Assembly (NCBI GenBank): GCA_039932095.1 | Contig: JBDTQR010000027.1 | Span: 1-29,123, forward strand | Direction: 5' to 3' | DNA: 29,123 nt | Origin: Stagnihabitans sp039932095 | GTDB lineage: Bacteria; Pseudomonadota; Alphaproteobacteria; Rhodobacterales; Rhodobacteraceae | Shown here: in pieces, positions 22,355 through 29,123 of the stretch | Layout of the letters: every line of letters starts with the position of its first letter | Numbering within the stretch: position 1 is the first letter of the stretch | Program-made: the position numbers and the translations under genes | The notes under the pieces: model-generated | Database searches by the model: none | What the model saw: only the letters and a program-made list of their open reading frames with translations | Told to the model about the DNA's origin: nothing

Positions 22355-23551
22355 ATGCGTCTGGCTGCCATGTTTCTGCTGCTCGCCCTGCCCGTTCACG
22401 CCGAAACTGCCCCGGCCGCGACGATTTCTGCCGAGATCGGCCGTGCCGGTCTTGCCGCCACTCAGGCCCGCCTGACCGCCCTCGCCACCCCTTCGGACGC
22501 CGACCGTTTTGCCCGCGGCGGCGTTACCTTCCTGCGCGCCATCGAGGTGACCTTTCAGCAGCGCTACACCCTGGGCTTGACCGACCGCACCGGCATGCTG
22601 CCGCTGTTACGCCTGCCGTTGAACGACAACCCCCACCCCGCGCCCATTGCCCCTGCCGCCGTGGTCGCGATCTTCAGCGATGCGGCGACGACCCTGTCCG
22701 CCGCCCAGACCGACCTGATGGCCATCCCCGCGACCTCGGACTTTTCGGTGGAGATTGCGCTGGCTGACCTGTGGTTCGATGTCGACAACAACGGCGCGCG
22801 CGACAACGGCGAAGGGCTCGCCGAAATCCTTGGCCCCGCCGTGCTCGGCTTTGACGCCGATCCGTCGGCCGCCCTGCCCGTGGTGCGCTTTGACGTCGCC
22901 GATGCCGCCTGGCTCGCCGCTTATGCCGACCTGTTGACCGGCCTCTGCGACGTGATCCGCGCCTATGACCCGACCGAGCCGCTGACCCGGATCGTGACCG
23001 CCCGCGCCGCGCTGGCCGCACTTGGGCCCATCGCCACCGACCCGTTTCTCGGCAGCCAGGGCGGCTTGGACAGCATCGATCTCATGGCCGCAATCTTCGC
23101 CATCCTGAACCAGACCCCCGACGCCGCCCTGATGGCCGAGGCTCAGACCCGCCTGCTGGCCATGATCGACGAAAACCGCCAGTTCTGGACCAGGGTTGCC
23201 GCCGAAAACGACAACGATCACGAATGGCTGCCGAATGACCAGCAGACCTCCGCCCTCGGGATCGAGGTGCCGCAGGGCATCGGGACGGTCTGGCTCGGCA
23301 TGCTTGCCGATTTCGAGGCAGTGCTGAAGGGCGAAAAGCTGGTGCCCTACTGGCGTGTCGGCGGCGCGGCCGGGGTCAATGTCGGGCGGATGTTCACTGA
23401 TCCCGGGCCGATCGATCTGGCGGGCTGGATCCAGGGCTGGGCCGCGCTGCCTTATCTGGAAAGCGGTCCGCTGATCAGCCCCGCCAACGCCCGCGCCTTC
23501 GACAATCTGACCTCTGGTCAGGCCCCGCTATTCGCACTCTATTTGAATTAA
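22355..23551 (+). CDS. Secreted protein with EF-hand-like loop, unknown function (398 aa)
   Basis: A short signal peptide is present (MRLAAMFLLLALPVHA, cleavage after residue 16), so the protein is exported. The mature chain is Ala-rich and probably largely helical. Residues 142-153, DVDNNGARDNGE, fit a calcium EF-hand loop with acidic or polar residues at loop positions 1, 3, 5, 9 and 12. I know of similar secreted proteins in Rhodobacterales but no activity. GGAGGA lies before the start at 22355. The end of the gene, from about 23150 on, uses more GGG and other non-C third positions than its first part. It ends 26 bases before the sucC operator pair, so the suc promoter starts right after it. 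Confidence 0.8.
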   Translation: MRLAAMFLLLALPVHAETAPAATISAEIGRAGLAATQARLTALATPSDADRFARGGVTFLRAIEVTFQQRYTLGLTDRTGMLPLLRLPLNDNPHPAPIAPAAVVAIFSDAATTLSAAQTDLMAIPATSDFSVEIALADLWFDVDNNGARDNGEGLAEILGPAVLGFDADPSAALPVVRFDVADAAWLAAYADLLTGLCDVIRAYDPTEPLTRIVTARAALAALGPIATDPFLGSQGGLDSIDLMAAIFAILNQTPDAALMAEAQTRLLAMIDENRQFWTRVAAENDNDHEWLPNDQQTSALGIEVPQGIGTVWLGMLADFEAVLKGEKLVPYWRVGGAAGVNVGRMFTDPGPIDLAGWIQGWAALPYLESGPLISPANARAFDNLTSGQAPLFALYLN

Positions 23552-23576
23552 AAGCAAAGATTGCGACTTTCCTGCC

Positions 23577-23607
23577 TGTGATCACAAGAAATTTTTCTGT
23601 GATCACA
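23577..23607 (+). promoter_or_regulatory. Twin GTGATCAC palindromes upstream of sucC
   Basis: GTGATCAC occurs at 23578-23585 and 23599-23606. The centres are 21 bp apart with a 13-bp spacer containing GAAATTTTT, the same arrangement as before sdhC. They lie 114 and 135 bases before the sucC ATG, in the only sizeable gap (165 bp) before the suc operon. It is inferred to be the shared regulator site of the TCA genes. Confidence 0.75.
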
Positions 23608-23716
23608 AATGTCGCTTTTATCGGCCCATTGGCCGGAAGCCGTTGTGCAGCGGCCTTGCACTGTGCCATGACCGCCTCAAATCAAGCCATCGAACATCCA
23701 GTCACTGGGGCATCAG

Positions 23717-24910
23717 ATGAACATTCACGAATACCAGGCCAAATCCCTTCTGCGCAGCTACGGCATCCCGGTTTCCGACGGTCGTGCGGTGATGAAGGCC
23801 GAAGAGGCCAAAACCGCCGCGGGTGAACTGGACGGCCCGCTCTGGGTGGTCAAGGCGCAAATCCATGCCGGTGGTCGCGGCAAGGGCCATTTCAAGGAAC
23901 CGGCGGCGGGCGAGAAAGGCGGCGTCCGTCTGGCGCGGTCCGTGGGGGAGGCCGCCGAATTTGCCCGCCAGATGCTCGGCCGCACCCTTGTCACCGTGCA
24001 GACCGGTCCGGCTGGCAAGCAGGTCAACCGGATCTATATCGAAGACGGCAGCGACATCGAACGCGAACTCTACCTCGCTATCCTCATCGACCGCGCCTCT
24101 TCGCGCATCTCTTTCGTCTGCTCCACCGAAGGCGGCACCTCGATCGAGGACGTGGCCCATGACACCCCGGAAAAGATCCTGACCTTCACCGTCGACCCCG
24201 CCACCGGCTTGTCAGACTTCCACGGCCGCCGCGTCGCCTTCGCCCTTGGCCTCGAAGGCAATCAGGTCAAGCAATGCGTCACCATCGTCAAGAACCTCTA
24301 CCGCCTGTTCGTCGACAAGGACGTGGAGATGCTGGAGATCAATCCGTTCTGTGTGCTGAAAGACGGCAGCCTGAAACTCCTCGACGCCAAGATCAGCTTT
24401 GACGGCAACGCGATGTACCGCCACGCCGACATCGCTGCGCTCCGCGACGAAAGCGAAGAGGATCCCAAGGAACTCGCCGCCTCCAAATTCGACCTGAACT
24501 ATATCGCGCTGGATGGCGAAATCGGCTGCATGGTCAATGGCGCGGGCCTTGCGATGGCCACCATGGACATCATCAAACTCTACGGCTCCGAACCCGCCAA
24601 CTTCCTCGACGTCGGCGGCGGGGCGACCCGCGAAAAGGTCACCGAGGCGTTCAAGATCATCACGTCCGACCCGCAGGTCAAAGGCATCTTGGTCAACATC
24701 TTCGGCGGCATCATGCGCTGCGACATCATCGCCGAAGGCGTGATCGCCGCCGTGAAAGAGGTCGGCCTGAAAGTCCCTCTCGTCGTCCGCCTCGAAGGCA
24801 CGAACGTGGAACTCGGCAAGGACATCATCCGCAACTCCGGCCTGAACGTCATCGCCGCCGACAACCTGTCGGATGCCGCCGAGAAAATCGTGAAGGCAGT
24901 CAAGGGATGA
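23717..24910 (+). CDS. sucC: Succinyl-CoA synthetase (ADP/GDP-forming) beta subunit (397 aa)
   Basis: It makes ATP or GTP from succinyl-CoA together with SucD. The ATP-grasp region has MNIHEYQAKSLL at the start, K46 and the glycine-rich AGGRGKGH (51-58), the metal and nucleotide residues in EINPF and DAKISFDGNA, and the C-terminal NIFGGIMRCD and GTNVELG segments near the phosphohistidine-binding site. Length is standard. It is the first gene of the suc cluster, with the twin GTGATCAC sites upstream. Its stop overlaps the next gene's start in ATGA form (24907-24910). The ribosome binding site is weak (CTGGGG). Confidence 0.98.
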   Translation: MNIHEYQAKSLLRSYGIPVSDGRAVMKAEEAKTAAGELDGPLWVVKAQIHAGGRGKGHFKEPAAGEKGGVRLARSVGEAAEFARQMLGRTLVTVQTGPAGKQVNRIYIEDGSDIERELYLAILIDRASSRISFVCSTEGGTSIEDVAHDTPEKILTFTVDPATGLSDFHGRRVAFALGLEGNQVKQCVTIVKNLYRLFVDKDVEMLEINPFCVLKDGSLKLLDAKISFDGNAMYRHADIAALRDESEEDPKELAASKFDLNYIALDGEIGCMVNGAGLAMATMDIIKLYGSEPANFLDVGGGATREKVTEAFKIITSDPQVKGILVNIFGGIMRCDIIAEGVIAAVKEVGLKVPLVVRLEGTNVELGKDIIRNSGLNVIAADNLSDAAEKIVKAVKG

Positions 24911-25419
24911 TCCGCGCCGCAGCCCTGCTGGCCTTTCTGGCCGGCCCCGCCATGGCACAGGATACCGCCATGCTTAACCAGTTCGCCCGCGGATTGAACA
25001 AACCGGCCAAGCTGAACGCGTTCAGCGCCGCCGCGGCCGCCTGCCTGCTGGGCAACGGCAAGACCGATGACACAGCCGCCCGCTTTACCAAGGCCGGTTG
25101 GGCGCGTGAGGATGACACTGAAATGGGCGTCACCACCCTGACCCCGACGGATGGCGGCGTCTATGTCAGCCTCTACGATGCCGGAAAGATCTGCGATGTC
25201 GCCAGCGAGGTCTGGGGCACCGAAAAGGCAATCGGCGCGTTGCAAGTCGTCGCGGGCGGCTCGGGTCTGGCCCTGCAATCGGTCGACAATGCCAGCACTT
25301 GCGACACCTACGCGCTGTCGGACCAAATCACGGTAGAAATCACCTCCTCAGGCAATGATCCGGTCTGTTATTCCGAAACGACCAGCACCCTGCGATTCAC
25401 ATTCGCCGACGCCTCTTGA
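24907..25419 (+). CDS. Secreted protein between sucC and sucD, unknown function (170 aa)
   Basis: The start overlaps the sucC stop (ATGA), so translation is coupled. The signal peptide MIRAAALLAFLAGPAMA should be cleaved before QDTA. The mature part of about 153 residues has four cysteines (ACLLG, KICDV, STCDT and PVCYS) that could form two disulfides in the periplasm. Its C-terminal half (LQVVAGGSGLALQSV...RFTFADAS) looks beta-rich. I do not recognise a family with known function. A periplasmic product within the transcript of a cytoplasmic enzyme suggests operon insertion rather than a subunit. The next gene, sucD, starts 22 bases after the stop. Confidence 0.82.
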   Translation: MIRAAALLAFLAGPAMAQDTAMLNQFARGLNKPAKLNAFSAAAAACLLGNGKTDDTAARFTKAGWAREDDTEMGVTTLTPTDGGVYVSLYDAGKICDVASEVWGTEKAIGALQVVAGGSGLALQSVDNASTCDTYALSDQITVEITSSGNDPVCYSETTSTLRFTFADAS

Positions 25420-25441
25420 GCGCAGACGCAAAGGACACTAA

Positions 25442-26326
25442 ATGGCCATTCTCGTCAACTCCAACACCCGCGTCATCTGTCAGGGCTTCACCGGTTCGCA
25501 GGGCACCTTCCATTCCGAACAGGCCATTGCCTACGGCACCAAAATGGTCGGCGGCGTCACCCCTGGCAAGGGCGGCACCAGCCACCTGAATCTGCCAGTC
25601 TTCGATTCGGTTCATGAGGCCAAGGCCGCCACCGAAGCCAACGCCTCGGTGATCTACGTGCCCCCACCCTTCGCCGCCGATTCAATCCTTGAGGCGATCG
25701 ACGCCGAGATGGAGCTGATCGTCTGCATCACCGAAGGCATTCCGGTCCTGGACATGATGAAGGTCAAACGCGCGCTGCAAGGCTCCAGATCCCGCCTGAT
25801 CGGCCCGAACTGTCCCGGCGTCATGACCCCCGGCGAATGCAAGATCGGCATCATGCCGGGCTCGATCTTCTCTCGCGGATCGGTCGGCGTCGTGTCGCGT
25901 TCCGGCACCCTGACCTATGAGGCGGTCAAGCAGACCACCGACGTCGGCCTTGGCCAATCCTCCGCCATCGGCATCGGCGGCGACCCGATCAAGGGCTCCG
26001 AACATATCGACATTCTGGAAATGTTCCTCGCCGACCCGGAAACCCTGTCGATCATCATGATCGGCGAAATCGGCGGCGCCGCTGAAGAGGACGCCGCCCA
26101 GTTCCTCGCCGACGAACGCAAGAAGGGCCGCTGGAAGCCCACCGCCGGTTTTATCGCCGGTCGGACCGCTCCGGCAGGCCGCCGCATGGGCCACGCCGGC
26201 GCCATCGTATCGGGTGGCAAAGGCGACGCCGAAAGCAAGATCGAGGCGATGAAATCCGCCGGTATCATCGTGGCCGACAGCCCGGCGACGCTGGGTGAGG
26301 CGGTGTTGAAAGCGATCAAGGGTTAA
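25442..26326 (+). CDS. sucD: Succinyl-CoA synthetase alpha subunit (294 aa)
   Basis: This subunit carries the CoA-binding fold and the phosphohistidine. The CoA-binding N-terminus has VICQGFTGSQGTFHSEQAI (11-29) and GGVTPGKGG (37-45). The ligase domain has GPNCPGVMTPGECKIGIMPG (121-140) and the active-site H251 in RRMGHAGAIVSGGKGDA. Length is normal. AAAGGAC precedes the start at 25442. It partners SucC but is separated from it by a secreted protein gene, and it is followed after 4 bases by a membrane-anchored protein gene. Confidence 0.98.
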   Translation: MAILVNSNTRVICQGFTGSQGTFHSEQAIAYGTKMVGGVTPGKGGTSHLNLPVFDSVHEAKAATEANASVIYVPPPFAADSILEAIDAEMELIVCITEGIPVLDMMKVKRALQGSRSRLIGPNCPGVMTPGECKIGIMPGSIFSRGSVGVVSRSGTLTYEAVKQTTDVGLGQSSAIGIGGDPIKGSEHIDILEMFLADPETLSIIMIGEIGGAAEEDAAQFLADERKKGRWKPTAGFIAGRTAPAGRRMGHAGAIVSGGKGDAESKIEAMKSAGIIVADSPATLGEAVLKAIKG

Positions 26327-26330
26327 CCCC

Positions 26331-26753
26331 ATGCAAACCGCGCGGCGCATATCCTACGGTTGGCTGGCGTTCCTCGGAACCGTCGCAGCAATGATGGCCG
26401 TGTCGATATACTGGCCGAAAAAGCCGCTCAACGAAACCATGCGCGCAAAGCTGACCTGCGTGGCCCGTTCGGTCGCGCTGTCAGAACACGTCTTTGCCCG
26501 CCAACAGGCGGGTGAAACCTTTCCGCCCGATTTTCTGGCAGATTTGGAAGAACGCCAGACCCGGCTGTATCGCTTTATGACGAGCCTGCAACGGTCAGAT
26601 GATCCGGCCCGGCTGGCCTATCGCCCCATCATGGCCCAACTCCAAGCCGCCCGCGACACCGCCGTGGCACAAGACTCCGTCGCCTATCTGACCTCGACCT
26701 GGGCTGAGGTTCAGACCTGTGACGACACCTTTTTCAAAGGACAAGCCGCATGA
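26331..26753 (+). CDS. Membrane-anchored protein between sucD and sucA, unknown function (140 aa)
   Basis: A single hydrophobic helix near residues 8-28 (YGWLAFLGTVAAMMAVSIYW) with RR before it predicts an N-in anchor and an exposed helical domain of about 110 residues. That domain is rich in Ala, Gln and Arg and has two cysteines (TCVAR and QTCDD). It starts 4 bases after the sucD stop, with AAGGG in the sucD end as ribosome binding site, and overlaps the sucA start in ATGA form (26750-26753). I know no function for it. Being coupled to sucA, its level should follow that of the 2-oxoglutarate dehydrogenase complex. Confidence 0.8.
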   Translation: MQTARRISYGWLAFLGTVAAMMAVSIYWPKKPLNETMRAKLTCVARSVALSEHVFARQQAGETFPPDFLADLEERQTRLYRFMTSLQRSDDPARLAYRPIMAQLQAARDTAVAQDSVAYLTSTWAEVQTCDDTFFKGQAA

Positions 26754-29123
26754 CCGAACAGACCCCCAACGCCGCCTTCAACGCCTCGTCGTTCCTGCAA
26801 GGCGCCAATGCCGACTATATTGACCAGCTGGCCGCCCGCCACGCCGCCGACCCGGCCTCGGTCGACGCGCAATGGGCCGAGTTCTTCCGCGCCACCGGCG
26901 ACAGTGAGGCCGACACCCGCCGCGCCGCCAAGGGTCCGTCCTGGGCCCGCGCTGACTGGCCGCCGCAGCCGACCGATGACCTGACCGCCGCGATGACCGG
27001 CGAATGGCCCGCCATGCCCGACGCCAAAGGGGCTGCCAAGAAACTGGTCGCCAAGGCCGCCGAACAGGGTGTCACCCTGAATGAGGCGCAGATCAAACGC
27101 GCCGTGCTGGATTCAGTCCGCGCCATCATGATCATCCGCGCCCACCGCATCCGCGGGCACCTTGCCGCCGACCTTGACCCGCTTGGGATTGTCGAGCGCG
27201 GCAACCACCCCGAGCTGGAGGCCGCGTCCTACGGCTTCACCGAAGCCGACATGGACCGCCCGATCTTCATCGACAATGTGCTGGGTCTGGAAACCGCCTC
27301 GATGCGCCAGATCATCGAGATCGTGAAACGCACCTATTGCGGCACTTTCGCCCTGCAATACATGCATATTTCCGATCCCGAACAGGCAGGCTGGCTGAAA
27401 GAGCGGATCGAAGGCTATGGCAAGGAAATCAACTTCACCCGTGAGGGCCGCAAGGCGATCCTGAACAAGCTGGTCGAGGCAGAGGGCTACGAAAAGTTCC
27501 TCCATGTCAAATACATGGGCACCAAGCGTTTCGGTCTGGACGGCGGCGAAAGCCTGATCCCGGCGATGGAGCAGATCATCAAGCGCGGCGGGTCGCTGGG
27601 CGTCAAGGAGGTTGCCATCGGCATGCCACACCGTGGCCGCCTGTCCGTGCTGGCCAACGTGATGCAGAAACCCTACCGCGCCATCTTCAACGAATTTCAG
27701 GGTGGCAGCTTCAAGCCCGAGGATGTCGACGGCTCGGGTGACGTGAAATACCACCTCGGTGCCTCGTCCGACCGCACGTTCGACACCAACACCGTCCACC
27801 TGTCGCTGTCGGCCAACCCCTCGCATCTTGAGGCGGTCAACCCGGTTGTCCTGGGCAAGGTCCGCGCCAAACAGGACCAATACGGCGACACCGACCGTCA
27901 TCAGGTGCTGCCGATCCTCCTGCACGGCGACGCCGCCTTTGCCGGCCAGGGCGTGGTGGCCGAATGCTTCGGCCTGTCCGGCCTGCGCGGTCACCGTACC
28001 GGCGGCACGATCCACATCATCGTCAACAACCAGATCGGCTTTACCACCGCGCCGTCGTTCTCACGCTCGTCGCCCTATCCGACCGATATCGCCCTGATGG
28101 TCGAAGCGCCGATCTTCCACGTCAACGGCGACGACCCCGAAGCCGTGGTCCATGCCGCCCGCGTTGCCACCGAGTTTCGCCAGAAATTCCACAAGGACGC
28201 CGTCATCGACATCTTCTGCTATCGCCGCTTCGGTCACAACGAAGGCGACGAGCCGATGTTCACCAACCCGCAGATGTACACCCGCATCCGCAAACAGAAG
28301 ACTACACTGCAGATCTACACCGAACGGCTGGTCAAGGACGGCCTTATCCCCGAAGGCGAGATCGAGGACATGAAGGCCGCGTTTCAGGCCAAGCTGAACG
28401 CCGAATATGAGGCGGGCAAGGATTACAAGCCGAACAAGGCCGACTGGCTCGATGGCCGCTGGAAGGCGTTCAAGGCCGAGGATCAGGAAAACTACCAGCG
28501 CGGCGAAACCTGGATCAAGCCCGAGACCATGGCCGACATCGGCACCGGCCTGACCAGCGTTCCCGACGGCTTTGACCTGCACAAGACCGTCGCCCGGCAG
28601 TTGGAGGCCAAGAAGCAGATGTTCGCCACCGGCACCGGTTTCGACTGGGCCACCGCCGAGGCGCTGGCTTTCGGCTCTTTGCTGACCGAAGGCTTCCCGG
28701 TTCGCCTGTCGGGTCAGGATTGCACCCGCGGCACCTTTTCGCAGCGCCATTCCGCCTTCATCGACCAGACCACCGAGGAACGCCATTACCCCTTGAACCA
28801 CATCCGCCCCGGCCAGTCGCGGTTCGAGGTCATTGATTCCATGCTGTCGGAATACGCCGTCCTCGGCTTCGAATACGGCTATTCCAGCGCCGAGCCCAAC
28901 GCCCTCACCCTGTGGGAGGCGCAGTTTGGCGATTTCGCCAATGGCGCACAGATCATGTTCGACCAGTTCATCTGCTCGGGCGAAAGCAAATGGCTCAGGA
29001 TGTCGGGTCTGGTCTGCCTCTTGCCGCATGGCTTTGAGGGTCAGGGCCCGGAACATTCCTCCGCCCGTCTGGAACGCTTCCTGCAGAACTCGGCGCATGA
29101 CAACTGGATCGTGGCGAACTGCT
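26750..29123 (+). CDS. sucA: 2-oxoglutarate dehydrogenase E1 component, first 791 residues; continues past window end
   Basis: This is the thiamine-diphosphate-dependent E1 that decarboxylates 2-oxoglutarate and passes the succinyl group to the E2 lipoyl domain. The N-terminal FNASSFLQGANADYIDQL (10-27) is the E1 tail that binds the E2 core. The catalytic segment IGMPHRGRL holds H294. The ThDP/metal region has GDAAFAGQG (393-401), VNNQIGFTT (425-433) and HVNGDDP (457-463). The pyrimidine-domain blocks RLSGQDCTRGTFSQRH, LWEAQFGDFANGAQ and LLPHGFEGQGPEHSS are also present. A full protein would be about 980 residues, so roughly 190 residues lie outside. It overlaps the preceding membrane-protein gene (ATGA). 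sucB and lpd would be expected beyond the window. Confidence 0.98.
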   Translation, partial: MTEQTPNAAFNASSFLQGANADYIDQLAARHAADPASVDAQWAEFFRATGDSEADTRRAAKGPSWARADWPPQPTDDLTAAMTGEWPAMPDAKGAAKKLVAKAAEQGVTLNEAQIKRAVLDSVRAIMIIRAHRIRGHLAADLDPLGIVERGNHPELEAASYGFTEADMDRPIFIDNVLGLETASMRQIIEIVKRTYCGTFALQYMHISDPEQAGWLKERIEGYGKEINFTREGRKAILNKLVEAEGYEKFLHVKYMGTKRFGLDGGESLIPAMEQIIKRGGSLGVKEVAIGMPHRGRLSVLANVMQKPYRAIFNEFQGGSFKPEDVDGSGDVKYHLGASSDRTFDTNTVHLSLSANPSHLEAVNPVVLGKVRAKQDQYGDTDRHQVLPILLHGDAAFAGQGVVAECFGLSGLRGHRTGGTIHIIVNNQIGFTTAPSFSRSSPYPTDIALMVEAPIFHVNGDDPEAVVHAARVATEFRQKFHKDAVIDIFCYRRFGHNEGDEPMFTNPQMYTRIRKQKTTLQIYTERLVKDGLIPEGEIEDMKAAFQAKLNAEYEAGKDYKPNKADWLDGRWKAFKAEDQENYQRGETWIKPETMADIGTGLTSVPDGFDLHKTVARQLEAKKQMFATGTGFDWATAEALAFGSLLTEGFPVRLSGQDCTRGTFSQRHSAFIDQTTEERHYPLNHIRPGQSRFEVIDSMLSEYAVLGFEYGYSSAEPNALTLWEAQFGDFANGAQIMFDQFICSGESKWLRMSGLVCLLPHGFEGQGPEHSSARLERFLQNSAHDNWIVANC

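Noticed and set aside
1..29123. tRNA, rRNA, CRISPR, insertion sequence or phage features
   Set aside because: No cloverleaf-like gene, regular spacer array, transposase motif or integrase was seen in reading both strands.

Overview
The window looks like a chromosomal segment of an alphaproteobacterium of the order Rhodobacterales (Rhodobacteraceae/roseobacter type). The reasons are high GC with strong C/G use at third codon positions, the gene order nnrU-DUF1737-sdhCDA...sdhB / mdh / sucC-x-sucD-x-sucA, a DUF1989 (urea carboxylase-associated type) protein, and a luxR-luxI pair. I cannot name the genus. There is no sign of phage, plasmid, insertion sequence, CRISPR, rRNA or tRNA.

Layout. (1) 1-1535: the N-terminal part of a membrane-anchored glycerolipid acyltransferase (minus), a small secreted protein (minus), and a divergent Cys-rich small protein (plus). 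(2) 1536-6013: a PA14-containing GH3 beta-glucosidase (minus), purine-nucleoside phosphorylase deoD and an aldo/keto reductase (plus). (3) 6123-9141: a quorum-sensing locus. On the minus strand lie luxR, luxI and a DUF1989 protein. Divergent from luxR is a second autoinducer-binding-domain protein that has no DNA-binding domain. (4) 9156-10272: a membrane protein of unknown function and what looks like an internally deleted L-asparaginase. (5) 10283-15991: succinate dehydrogenase on the minus strand, in the order sdhC-sdhD-sdhA-DUF3052-lipoprotein-lipoprotein-GT61-sdhB, so sdhB is split from sdhA by four genes. (6) 16164-18229: DUF1737, NnrU, a small secreted protein and a TauE/SafE permease. 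(7) 18388-23551: mdh, a 54-residue basic protein, a UPF0029/IMPACT-type protein, pepT, a methyltransferase and a secreted EF-hand-like protein. (8) 23717-29123: sucC - secreted protein - sucD - membrane-anchored protein - sucA (cut off by the window end), tightly spaced or overlapping.

How the genes work together. The central theme is the lower half of the TCA cycle: 2-oxoglutarate dehydrogenase E1, succinyl-CoA synthetase, succinate dehydrogenase and malate dehydrogenase. The most informative non-coding signal is the palindrome GTGATCAC. It occurs as a tandem pair with 21-bp centre spacing upstream of sdhC (16131-16159), as an equally spaced pair upstream of sucC (23578-23606), and once upstream of sdhB (11263-11270). 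This looks like one TCA regulon under one regulator that is not encoded here.

A second non-coding signal is a family of four same-strand structured repeats (about 4046, 6043, 19381 and 21591). Each has an AAATATCCCAC box followed by a G/C hairpin with an invariant TGTGAAA loop. A third is a CTG-N10-CAG lux-box candidate upstream of luxI.
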